Positions 45,461 through 55,825 of a DNA stretch of 64,000 bases are shown piece after piece. The translations under genes were made by a program, and so were the position numbers. Position 1 is the stretch's first letter; every line of letters begins with the position of its first letter. The notes beneath the pieces were generated by a model. That model was not told where the DNA came from and ran no database searches. It saw only the letters and a program-made list of their open reading frames with translations. Source of the stretch: Atrina japonica (taxonomy: Eukaryota > Mollusca > Bivalvia > Pterioida > Pinnidae); NCBI GenBank assembly GCA_030159075.1, contig BROG01000074.1, forward strand, positions 993,501-1,057,500, given 5' to 3'.

Positions 45461-45540
45461 TAACTTATTCACCCCTGAAAGACACATTTGGACTGGTCTA
45501 AGTCATTGATTTAAAGAAGAGTACATTGTTTTTTAGGAAT
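45461..45540 (-). mobile_element. MITE-like family 2, copy 4 (inverted)
   Basis: It begins TAACTTATTCACCCCTGAAA with CATTTGGACTGGTCTAAGTC and ATTGATTTAAAG, and ends TTTTTTAGG. Relative to the copy at 55257 it lies in reverse orientation: the GGACTGGTC segment is the complement of GACCAGTCC. Confidence 0.75.
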
Positions 45541-45764
45541 TGAAGATTTTAAGTGATTTTTCTGCATACCTGAGTCAGTGGCTTGATTTCAGGTACTGCT
45601 ACATATTATGTACATAGAACCTTTGCATTTCATCTGTGGTGTGTTATTATCAATGTTTAGAGTTGGAATATGATTTTTATTTTGAAAATACTTTGATTTT
45701 AAATGGCTTTTTACATTAGAAAAGTCTCATTTCCCTTAATTTTAGTTAATATTCTGAAAATATA

Positions 45765-45992
45765 TACTGTAAAATCATTATTTTTCATGGGTTTAAATTC
45801 TCATGGGTTTGAATTTTCATGGTTTTTCTTTCAAAAACAAATTCATGGACATTGATTTTTGTTGATTTTGAGATACTCTATTATCCATCATTCATGTAAA
45901 ATATTTTATCATGGATTTATTGTCGTTGTTTTTGGTTTCCTACGAAATGAACAACTTTAAATCCTCAATGAAAATTGCATGATTTTACAATA
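45765..45992. mobile_element. MITE-like family 3 element
   Basis: The left end TACTGTAAAATCATTATTTT and the right end GCATGATTTTACAATA are imperfect inverted repeats with TA at both edges, about 228 bp apart. TTCATGG is repeated in the interior. Elements with ACTGTAAA-type ends and an internal CATGGGTT are, from general knowledge, common in bivalve genomes. No coding capacity. Confidence 0.7.
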
Positions 45993-46129
45993 TGTTTTGG
46001 TTAATAGAGATTTCTCCAATTTAGAGGGCAGCGGCACTTCAGAAAATGGACAAGTCTCAATTGTTTTTATGTATATTACTAAGGTCCTGTTTGTAATACG
46101 ATACTTTTTCAGAATCAAAATAAAGATTT

Positions 46130-46310
46130 TACAGTCAAATTTGCATTGAAGGTCACCATTGTATAAAGGTCACATGCCTCTAAAAGCCATTCAAACATAA
46201 CCTTCGGTAACTTGTTGATAATGAATAAACCTCTTTATAAAGGGCTTCCGTCTCTACTGGCTACTTTTGCCTGTTCCCTTGAGTGGCCTTTTTAGACAAG
46301 TTTGACTGTA
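46130..46310 (+). mobile_element. MITE-like family 1, copy 6
   Basis: It starts TACAGTCAAATTTGCATTGA and ends CAAGTTTGACTGTA, with TA at both edges. The interior shows AAGGTCACC, TATAAAGGTCACATG and TTTATAAAGGGC blocks like those of the copy at 42120. The ends are diverged relative to other copies but remain inverted to each other. Confidence 0.78.
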
Positions 46311-47742
46311 GTTTATCTCGTATAGTAGTACAGTTGTCGGTGACAGACAATGGGTAATTGTATGAAGTGATTTTTTTATGTAAATATTACTGTTTATTAT
46401 AATAAATATTAACTGTAGTTTTATTGGCTTGTGGCAGGTTGTTGAAACAGTTGATTTGACATACTTTGTTTCGATAACTTTATACTGTGGTAGAAGCCCA
46501 ATCTTGTTGTTTCTTCTGTTTTGATGGCAATCAGCTTATTAGAAGATGGTTTTTACAGCGGGAGAGATGCTATCTTTTAGTCATTACGTTACAGAAACCC
46601 AGTGACTTAATGTAGTCATACAGAGTTACTCTGTTATAAAACATGTAAACAAGGATTTTTTTATTATCTAGTGTATTATAATGCCGTTATCCGTTGTTTA
46701 CTTTCCGCTCATCAACATTGTGTTTAGTGTTTAGCAGTGGGGCGGCTCTGGGGCCACACATGTGAACGCTGTCATTTGATGATGGTCAAGTTTGGAGATA
46801 TCTAAGTTCTTACTGTCAGATTTATGATGTCCTAATTTCAATTAAAAATAGATAAAACAATGCGAGGACAATAAACAGCACGAATTATGACAGGGTAATC
46901 TTAGTAACACAACAATAGTTTAGTCCTCGTCAGATAGATGTTTTGACATGTAAACATTGTTCCTCAGATATAGATAATATAAAATAGTATGTGTGTGTTA
47001 TACATCAGGACAAATGATAAATATGGATTCATATGCCTGAAAAAAAATACTAAAAGACTTTGAACATATTTACATCTTCTTTTTATTTATTTGCTTTCAT
47101 TTAATGATCAATTTTATTTACAATATGTATTTATTAATTTGATCATTGATTTATCCATTTTTGCATTTATTTTTTCTCCAGAAAGCTGGAATTTGTTTGG
47201 TTGACAGTCTATTTCAAGTAATCAAAAATTGTCTTCCTATATATACCTATTTCTAGACTATCCAGGCTAAGCACATTGAACAAATAAACTTTTAATGATA
47301 GCCTAGATACATGTATGTGATAAAACACAAAAATATTTGATAATGCATGTAACATCTTATCAAGTTTAAAATGTTATTTGATATTGTTTTGGAACAAGTT
47401 TCTCTTTGCTTGCAAAGTAAAAGTAAATGTGTTGGTATGTAGTTATATTTCCCTTGATAAGGTACAAATGTTGGAATAGACAAGAACTTTAAAGAGGCTA
47501 CGATGGCTAGGACTTCCAAGAGACATTCCGTAATATGATTATCACCCTAGATTACAACAGAAACAAAACAAATGTACATATGATGGGTAATGATGATAAA
47601 TGTCTGCCTAATAATATCGGTCAAGTCATAGAACTATCAACTACTCATTTACGTTAATTCTCTTTTAATCTTGCATTAATATGAATAAAGAGGAAAATGT
47701 ACAAGCAAGACTAGTTAACTAATAACTGTTCTTTTGTTACAG
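46311..47742. other. 3' end of intron 1; small GC-rich patch
   Basis: Mostly AT-rich. GGGGCGG at 46739-46745 followed by CTCTGGGGCC forms an isolated GC- and CpG-rich patch (46680-46770), about 1 kb before exon 2. The intron closes with a pyrimidine-rich CTTTTGTTACAG acceptor. Confidence 0.45.
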
Positions 47743-48120
47743 ATTTCTTCTCCGATTCATCTATAATTGGCAGTGACACAAGATTTTCAGATTCTGTCAA
47801 GATTCTACAAGGACCATTTAATGATTACTATGTAATGAAGAACAAACCTGCCACAATAAACTGCAAAGCCATCAGAGCAGCACGGATTACTTTCAAATGT
47901 GCTGAGCAGTGGCTCAACCCCATTAGAGAGGAAGGCATTATTGATACCAACACCAACAGAAAGATTTTATCAGCTAGCATTGATGTGACAAAAGATGATG
48001 TGGAGGAATACTTCGGAAATCCAGAGTACTGGTGCGAATGTTATGCTTACAAAACAATTGGAGGAGGATTTGTTGACAAAGACAGCGTAAAAAGCAAGAG
48101 GGCGATCATAAAAGTAGCTC
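47743..48120 (+). CDS. unc5: UNC5-like netrin receptor, exon 2 (first Ig domain)
   Basis: This exon encodes residues 31-156 plus one base (phase 1 at both ends). It opens with an Asp/Ser-rich linker (DFFSDSS) and a segment ending YYVMKNKPATINC, which parallels the start of the first Ig domain in UNC5 receptors. Cysteines fall at residues 71 (INC), 83 (FKC), 128 and 130 (YWCEC), with Trp87 and Trp127. This four-cysteine pattern, with an FKC and a WCxC motif, is characteristic of UNC5 Ig1, which has a second disulphide beside the canonical one. VEEYFGNPEYWC closely follows the family's VEELFG-DYWC pattern. The SKRA motif near the end matches the family's SRKA. Ig1 and Ig2 together bind netrin. 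The donor is C|GTGAGT at 48121. The extra residues between GGG and SKRA are longer than in vertebrate proteins as I remember them. Confidence 0.96.
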
Positions 48121-48121
48121 G

Positions 48122-49138
48122 TGAGTATAAAGTGAAATGTGTAATAAATATCATGTAATACATTTCAATTGCATTTACATATCAACACACGGAAATGAAA
48201 AACAAACACTACAAAAACCACAAACCTGCAGATGTTGAAGCATCATCCTGGTCACACGAGTGTTTGGATGGTGAAAGGCACTTTTGTTTATCTGTAAAAT
48301 TATATCTTTCTGATTTTTTGGTTCCCTTTACTTGACTACACAATTGAGAAATCTAGATAATGGCAATAAAACTGTGCAAATACAAAAGTCATTATAAATT
48401 GTCTTACTGTGGGCTAATTTCGTCTTGGGGGATTTTAATATGAGCATGCAGCTTAACTTCCTGAAATGAAATGAAAGTATTCCTTTCAGTTTCACAGAAA
48501 TCTTTTTGAAGAGATAACACAAGTTAAGTTGAGCACTGGTTTTTAATGCAGTCCCAGAGATTTTAGATGAAAAATGGCTGAGAAGAGTAGAGAATCTGAC
48601 ATTTTCTAGATTTTGCACTTTGATAAAATTTTGTTAGATTCCAGATAAGACCTTGACATGATGAAACATAAAGTTTCACATTGCTGTGTATAGTGCCTTT
48701 TATTGGAAATAGTTTCTGGTTTTATTTACAGTGGGAAAAATGTTTTCACCATTAAAATACTTACAAAGTAAACCTATACAAATATCTATATAATTGAAAT
48801 CGATTCTAAATATGAGAGAATGATGATTGCAATCCAGATGAAATAAAGTCTGTAAAGTTTATCATACATAGTGGACATCACTCCCTTTTGAAATAAAGCC
48901 AGTTGAGCATCCCTGCCTTTAAAAAGTTGGCATTACATATAAACCACATCTTTTTGACTGAATTTAGTTAGACTTGAAAGTAATGTAAATGCATTTTCCC
49001 ACATCATCCGCATCTGCAAATGCTGAGTCTTTCATTTTCCCATTCACTAAGATGTATACTCTTTGTAACATACATTTTACATCCCGTAGGAAAGATAAAG
49101 CAAAATTAGTCTTTCTTTTCTATCTCTTTGTACTGTTT
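48122..49138. other. Intronic sequence without a recognised gene
   Basis: I see only unremarkable AT-rich sequence here. Confidence 0.5.
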
Positions 49139-49353
49139 TACGCAACACTCAACAATTTTTCAGTTATTTGGTGGTTGCCAATTTTTAATGGTGGAGGCAA
49201 AAACCTGGTTACAATGTACCCGGGAAGAGACCTCCAGCCTTTCCACACGTGAACTGGCAAAATTTCTCAGAAAAATCAGCTTAAGTTCCAGTGGGACTAG
49301 AATCCACACTGACCAGAAATGCACAAAATTAGTCATCTGTGTTGTGATGCTCT
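49139..49353 (-). mobile_element. SINE family B, antisense copy
   Basis: Read on the minus strand it has a diverged box-B-like area near GATTCTAGTCCCACTGGAAC, then GTAACCAGGTTTTTGCCTCC, TTAAAAATTGGCAACCACC and AAATAACTGAAAAATTGTTG, with a weak tail. The order matches the copy at 52244-52486. The head beyond about 49353 is not clear. Confidence 0.8.
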
Positions 49354-50345
49354 AAATTTATGTCAGAGGTAGGAATATTTTGCACATGGCAATATTTCAA
49401 TTTTTTCAATTTCTTTTTTTTTTTTTCTCGTCTTACGTTCAATTCTGACTTCTGTAGTGTACAGCCTTGTATATCATTCATATTGCATTGATACTGTTTA
49501 TAGAATTAAATAGTATAATTCTGCCAGGATAACTGTACAAATACAATCTAAATTAAACTGTGACAGAGGTGACCGTCTAGTATTTTACACAAAAAAATAT
49601 GAGCTACAGAAAGCAGTGCACAGAATCGGAGCAAGACAGAATAATTTACCTGTGTACCTCAATTTTTTTTTAAATAGATAATAATGTTTTGCCTTTTGAC
49701 AGTATCTGGATGTACCATTTTATTTTGTTGGTTCTACTCCCAGTCCCAATATGACAATGATATATGTAGGGATATTTTCCCATTTGTTTCCTGTCATCCC
49801 TGTAAATTGTAAAACCATGTCCATTTAATGGCCAGTACACTGTACCATACAGTATGAACTTACATATTTGCTTCAGTGTGGGAGTCTTACATTTTCATGT
49901 GCACTGTAAATAATTCACTTGTACCAGAGACAGTTTGTTGAAGCAATAAAAACTTGTAGCATTCTGTTCAGTTTTGCTGTGCATAAATACCTACATGTAT
50001 TAAAAGTTCTGGTAGTTCAAGTTTAAAAAACTGTTATGATTAAAATGCTATAGTAAGATTATCAGTCACTGTCAATTTTCATAATTCATTACGTTTCTCA
50101 TCAATTAATCATAAGAAAAAAAGGATATTGACATAGACGCCAGTGTGATTTATACTATGGTGGTGATGGATTAGAAATGACAGGGAAATACCAGCTCTTA
50201 TACCTTACTTAGACAAGAAGTAGGACCTATGGTCTCCAGCCTAGGGTCATGTAAGGTCAACTGCTTTAAAACATTATTTGATGCCCACTCATTTTGCAAT
50301 CATAAACAATTTTCTGATTATTGGTGGAGTCGGGGCTCTGCCTGT

Positions 50346-50379
<34 letters not shown>

Positions 50380-50709
50380 AAGTAAATGGTGAAATATGCA
50401 AATTCAGGTTTATATATCTTTAAAGTGACCAGTCAAATTGGTAATTTCTAAGACAATATCAAAACTATCACTACACTTTTGGTAAATTGAATTTTTATTT
50501 GAAAAATTCCTTTGATAGAATGTCCATACTGACGGGATAAAAAAGTAAATATTTGTCTTACATATCAGGTGTGTTTAAACATAGATCAGTGTGAGAGTTT
50601 GTCCTCAATACTTAAATCTAGAGTGAACTTTTCATACCAGTACTCAAATGCTTATATGTAATGTTGTATGTTACATGTCCTCGCACACTCTTAAAAAGTT
50701 GTATGTTTT
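49354..50709. other. Intronic sequence with a (CT)n tract
   Basis: AT-rich intron. A C-run followed by a perfect (CT)n microsatellite occupies about 50346-50378. No gene is recognised. Confidence 0.55.
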
Positions 50710-50863
50710 TACTGTGGAACTTGTCCTGAGATATCACCCCAACTGAAATGTTGAACTACAAGTGGTCTGTCAAAAGAAGTTTAATTTAAAGGATTATTTA
50801 ACCAAGTGGTTTTCAAAATGCGGTCTTTTATGAGAGTGGTCTCTCAAGACAGGTTCCACTGTA
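50710..50863 (-). mobile_element. MITE-like family 1, copy 7
   Basis: On the minus strand it begins TACAGTGGAACCTGTCTTGA, GAGACCACTCTCAT, then TTTTGAAAACCACTTGG. It agrees closely with the plus-strand copy at 17808-17971. The other terminus (TACTGTGGAAC at 50710) is a one-base variant of the TIR. Confidence 0.8.
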
Positions 50864-51086
50864 CCATTAAAGATACCGTCTACCTTTTACATGCTCCTAA
50901 GCCAAAGATTTTGAAAAAATTAACTTAAAAAAAAAAGTTAGAGTATTGAATTATAAATCAACAATAAGGTATCGGACAATGGGCCTATAGCTACTAGTGG
51001 ACATTGTGTTTGAAGCGGACAAAATCTGTTTACAGGTATAAAGCACATATACATGTATGTATGTTGTTTACAAATTATGGAGTTTG

Positions 51087-51170
51087 GTCATCTCATCAGC
51101 CCCTGAAAAAACAATGGACTCTTCTGTAAAGTTTTGATAATTGCAATACCCCATTTTAACCCCCAGTACG
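51087..51170. mobile_element. MITE-like family 2, copy 5
   Basis: TCATCTCATCAGCCCCTGAA followed by AACAATGGACTCTTCTGTAA matches the left half of the copy at 55257. The right half is diverged but ends in AACCCCCAG. Confidence 0.6.
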
Positions 51171-51917
51171 TACTGATGTAGACGTTATGTTAGTGTAATC
51201 AATCACCCATGTTTTAATGAGAATAAACTTTTTAAACTGCCCAGTATCAATATTTTGTAACCAAAATAAATATGACAACTTAATCTATAACTGTCAGTCT
51301 AACATGGCTCTGTGTGCCAGATAGATAGATATGTGTCCATTACTCCGATATACAGCTTCTTAATTTAAATATTCATTTGTAATGACGATGCCTGTAAGAG
51401 GCTGTCGATTAATGTATAGGTCTCAATGTTACAAATGTTCAATCAGTCATTTTGTTTTTCGGAAAATAAATTGATGTTTGTTTCAGAACCATGATAGGAC
51501 CCATAGACTTTCATTCCCAGTGGCAATTTACCAAAATTGTTATAAAAATCACAGAATTCAAATTCTTGTTTGAGTTTTGGCAGTTGCACTGTACAAAGGT
51601 ATATACTTGAAATTTTAGGAGAAAAATCATCATATTTCAAGTTGATGGACATATAACTGAAATGTTGCAGTTATCAAGATTATCAAGTATTCCATCAATC
51701 ACTCAAAGTATTACACTGTACATCAATAAGTCAGCAGATTTTTTTTATAAAGCCAAATTTGGTTATACTTTGATTAAACTTGGTATAAGCACAAGACAAT
51801 ATAGACATGTTCTGATGAAGGTCATTGTAATAGACACTGTAATCATTTGTACCTAATGGTTACCGGTCATTCATTTGCTAACCAATTATGATTAAATGCA
51901 GCACAAAGTCGAGCCTT
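51171..51917. other. Intronic sequence without a recognised gene
   Basis: I see only unremarkable AT-rich sequence here. Confidence 0.5.
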
Positions 51918-52236
51918 GATGTCTCTCCCCTCATTGCAGGTTCAGTCCCACTGGAATCTAAGACAATCATGTGATGTCTCTCCCCTCATTGCAGGTTCAG
52001 TCCCGCTGGAATCTAAGACAATCATGTGATGTCTCTCCCATCATTGCTTGTTCAGTCCCACTGAAATGTGATGTCTCTCCCCTCATCGCAAATTCGGTCC
52101 CACTGGAATCGAAGCCAATCATGTGATATCTCTCCCCTCATTGCAGGTTTAGTCTCTCAGAAATCTTAAGTTGATCATGTGATGTCTCTCCCCTCATTGC
52201 AGGTTTAGTCCCACTGGAATCTAAGCCAATTATTTG
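51918..52236. repeat. Minisatellite, 55-bp unit, 6 copies
   Basis: GATGTCTCTCCCCTCATTGC marks fall at 51918, 51973, 52028, 52070, 52125 and 52181, giving a 55-bp period with one 42-bp deletion copy. Each unit continues GGTTCAGTCCCACTGGAATC, TAAG and AATCATGT. The GTTCAGTCCCACTGGAATCT part resembles the segment after box B in SINE family B, and the array ends within about 10 bp of a SINE-B copy. Confidence 0.95.
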
Positions 52237-52243
52237 ATGACAT

Positions 52244-52486
52244 GTGTCTATGTTTCAATGGTGTTTTATGCTACATACAACAATTTTTCAGTTATATGGT
52301 GGCAGCCAGTTTTTAATGGTGGAGGAGAGAACCCGGTTATAATGTACTCAGGGAGAGATCACTAGCCTTTTCCAAGTTAACTGTCAAACTTCATTACAAA
52401 ATCTTCATAGGTTCCAGGGGGTTCAAACCTGTGCTGACTAGAGATGAGTGACTTTGTGGTTTAGAGCACGATGTTCTAACGACCTG
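52244..52486 (-). mobile_element. SINE family B, longest antisense copy
   Basis: Read on the minus strand it begins GGTCGTTAGAACATCGTGCT, tRNA-like in character. It then has a box-B-like GTTTGAACC (one mismatch to consensus; plus strand 52430-52438), CCCCTGGAACCTATGAAGA, ATAACCGGGTTCTCTCCTCC, a TTAAAAACTGGC stretch, CCACCATATAACTGAAAAAT and a tail with ATAAAACACCATTGAAACA. GATGACATGTGTC before and GATAATGTGTGTC after may be a decayed target-site duplication. It is the reference copy for family B in this window. Confidence 0.82.
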
Positions 52487-52542
52487 ATAATGTGTGTCAG
52501 TTTATTGTGAAAGACCAGTAGTCTAGTTTCAGGTTTATATTA

Positions 52543-52645
52543 CTCCTTGTAACCATGTCTTTGCCTCCATTTTAAAAAATTGACTACCATTGCATAAGCT
52601 GAAAAATAGTTGAGTGTGGTTTAAAGCACCAGTGAAACAAAAAAC
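52543..52645 (+). mobile_element. SINE family B tail fragment (sense)
   Basis: TTGTAACCATGTCTTTGCCT, CCATTTTAAAAAATTGACTA, AGCTGAAAAATAGTTGAGTG and GCACCAGTGAAACA follow the family B order, closest to the antisense copy at 49139. It lies 56 bp from the copy at 52244-52486 in opposite orientation, so the two tails could pair in the pre-mRNA. Confidence 0.75.
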
Positions 52646-55256
52646 AAAGTCATTACTCTGTATTATCTTGAAGGACGTGAAGTAAGTTTAAAATGAGAGA
52701 GGCAGAAATATAATAGTTGTGACTGATCTGCTGATTTTTAAACTTCCAGTCTGCGAGAGACGATTTGTTATAGCCATTTTCCCATTCATTATCAGCCTCA
52801 CTGTCATTTTTATGGCAGCTAGTAGATTCTTCTACTTGCGTAATGAAACAGGAGTTAATTTAAAAGAAGAGAAAAAAAAAGAAAACTCAATTCACAATGC
52901 AGTTTTTTGACAAAAAATGTGAAAGAAAAAAGAATGTGTTTGCCAAGAAAGATTTCATATGACTGTAAATGTTTTCCACAGCTGTTGGTAGGATTATGTA
53001 GATGTGCATAAACTATGACACAGCCAGCAGAATTATTACAAGAATTCACTTTCTGATGTCAAATAATATACTTTGATGTGTGAGTGATTACTTGGTAATC
53101 CTTTCAACACACTTTCCCATCAACCTGAACTATATTCTTGTAGGATCAATGTTATAAAGAAGTTACAGCTGTGTAGTCTGGTACATAAACTGGATACCCT
53201 GACCTAACTACTCCCTCTCATTATCTCAAGTGCAAGAACAGATTCAGGGAAATTGGGTTTTTATCTTAATTTGAGGGGAAAACAGCATGCTAAAAATAGG
53301 ATGTGCAAGGGAAAGTAATTATCTTACAAATGCATGTAAAATTATTGTTTTGCCTAGTTGCTGTAGGGATTACTGGGAATGTATTAGTTTTTAAATGTAT
53401 TGACATAATATTGCTGTAACCGCAATTCATATTATAAATAATCTTAATAGAGTTGTTTACTAAAACATGTGTGAAACTAGGATGTATACATGTATCTATC
53501 AGAACATTTACTGCATCTAGTTAAAGTACAATTGTATGATATTTATAATATTCTTCAGAAAGAACGATGCTTGACTGCAAAATCATTACAGTAATGAATG
53601 ATTAAATTTGTACAAATACCATGCAGGTACGCTTAATGTGTCTGAATGACATTATTTTGTTAACTTGATGTTTTGATAAAAAAATTAATAAATCAACCTG
53701 CCTGTTTGATACCGTATTCTATTTTTAGAATTATATTCCCATTTCAAATTTAAAGCATGTTTTTCTTTATTGCTCATAAAATAAGATGGATCTGAGTGAT
53801 AGAGATAAATTTACATATATCTCTACTTATATGTATGTGTTAGGTTTTCAGATCATATACATACCTCTACTAAGTTAATAGTCACAAGCAGGTGATATAG
53901 ACAGCTACCAAAAGGGCGCTCTCAGGTCAGAATAACTGAAATCAATTATGGTGACAAATATGCATATGTATATTTATTTTATTTCATTATTGCTGTAAAA
54001 TGTATTTGAATATTACAGTTAAAAATATCTCTCTAAAAATAGCTGTTAACATGATCCTAGTTTGTCAATCCTTTAGAAAATCAAATATTAAAATATGTAA
54101 ATTAACATAATGGCACAGGTGCCCCTTTGAAAACGTAACTTAGGTTGGTGATGGAAAGTAAGTGAGCTGTCAAAATGACCACACCCATCTTGTAAAGGGA
54201 TACATATGTCTATAAATGCTCAAGTGCTATAACGATAGGAAAATGTTTACATAATTGACATTACAACATAAGTATTACATATCATACATATGCTAACATC
54301 AGTGACATAGCTAATTTAGGGTCCCCATATTTCAAAAGAATTCAAGAATGGTTTTGCACCTAATAATCCCAAAGACGTTCAGGTATGTTTAGTCATGCAA
54401 ATGAAATGTGATGAATTGTAATGAGCTTTAGAATGTACGAAAATTAGATAGATGAACATTACTTTATTGTTCCATATTGTATCGTTTTGGAAATGGGTGG
54501 GAACTCGTTGACACTGAGGAACATTTGTAAGCCATTTTTAAATGCTTGTAATAATTGTGCAGGATGAAACCTTACATTGAATGCAAATTTAATTTTCCCT
54601 TCTGTAAACATTGCATTCTAATGGATGTTGCGAGTTTATTTCCTGACAAAAATGTCATAACCACCAGTTTATATAAAAAAGAAATTTATAGTAAATAAAT
54701 TGAGAGATTGCTTTTCGGGTTATATATCGCTTACTGTTCATTTATTCAAATATGTCTTTGAATATTGAACCTTGGAGAAATTGAATTATACAGACAGTTT
54801 ATGATTTTAAAGGAACGCTGATTATTGGTTTTGGTATTATGTTTAGTTACACTGTATGTAGGAGTTTCTCAATCATTTGAAGGCTAATAACATCTTTGTG
54901 AATTCAAAATACTTGAAGATAGATTAAAAAGATGGACTGCGGTGATGATAGTTAATTTGTTAAGAGCCTGGGGCATAAGCAGCCATACCATATATGTCAT
55001 GGTAAGAACCATTTGTAATGCATCACAACTCTATAGAGAGTCACTCAAGCGTGCAACTCCTAACTTTAGTTGAGTTGCACAAGTTTTTTATAAATACATT
55101 TGCATTCCCTCAGGTTCACAGATGAGAAATTTGTATGAAATTAAATGAGTAAATATGGCAATGAGTTGCTTGAATCATTCAGATACATTCAGGTAAAAAA
55201 GGTTGAATCATTAAGATACATTAAGGTAAAAATAAAAAAATTCAGATTTGATTTGT
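52646..55256. other. Intronic sequence without a recognised gene
   Basis: AT-rich intron. No exon, RNA gene or repeat family is recognised over 2.6 kb. Confidence 0.5.
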
Positions 55257-55346
55257 TAACTCATCAACCCCTGAAAAACAATGGACTCCTCTGTAAATCA
55301 ATACTTTCGACCAGTCCAAATGTGTCTTTAGGGGTGAATGAGTTTA
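55257..55346 (+). mobile_element. MITE-like family 2, copy 6 (best preserved)
   Basis: It runs from TAACTCATCAACCCCTGAAA to TTTAGGGGTGAATGAGTTTA, so the termini are clear inverted repeats of about 18 bp. The interior has CAATGGACTCCTCTGTAAAT, CAATACTTTCGACCAGTCC and AAATGTGTC. At 90 bp it is almost entirely termini and serves as the reference for the family. Confidence 0.85.
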
Positions 55347-55419
55347 CATGCTGAACCAGCTACATGTATATACTGTACATACATATATATAAACCTAGCA
55401 ACTTCAGTAAGTGGCAGTT

Positions 55420-55647
55420 GATAATGGTTAAATGTCACCACCATATAACTGAAATGTTGTTGAAGATGGCGTTAAACAACAATAAACAAACAAAAGATAA
55501 TGGTTAAATATCACCACCATATAACTGATATGTTGTTGAAGATGGCGTTAAACAACAACAAACAAACAAAAGATAATGGTTAAATATCACCACCATATAA
55601 CTGAAATGTTGTTGAAGATGGCGTTAAACAACAATAAACAAACAAAA
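55420..55647 (+). repeat. Triplicated SINE-type 3' tail, 76-bp unit
   Basis: GATAATGG (55420, 55496, 55572) marks three nearly identical 76-bp units. Each holds CACCACCATATAACTGAAAT, GTTGTTGAAGATGGC and GTTAAACAACAATAAACAAA. The first motif is the 3' part of SINE family B and the last is the 3' end of SINE family A. Head and body are absent, so only a retroelement tail has been multiplied. Confidence 0.93.
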
Positions 55648-55692
55648 GATATGGTTACATGGGAAACTACAATACAGACAGTTAGTACAATG

Positions 55693-55825
55693 GAGTTTGT
55701 CTAGAGACCTTCCATAGAAGCCCTCCTGTCTAATGTGTGACTACATTCTGAAAACCACTTCATTAAGTAATACTTTAAATAAAACCTATTTTGAGAGATC
55801 AACTATATTCTAAGACAACTGAGGG
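55693..55825 (+). mobile_element. MITE-like family 1 fragment
   Basis: ACATTCTGAAAACCACTT followed by a TAAGTAATACTTTAAATAAA-type stretch and GAGAGATCAAC tracks the interior of the copy at 17808-17971. The CAGT termini are not preserved. Confidence 0.55.
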
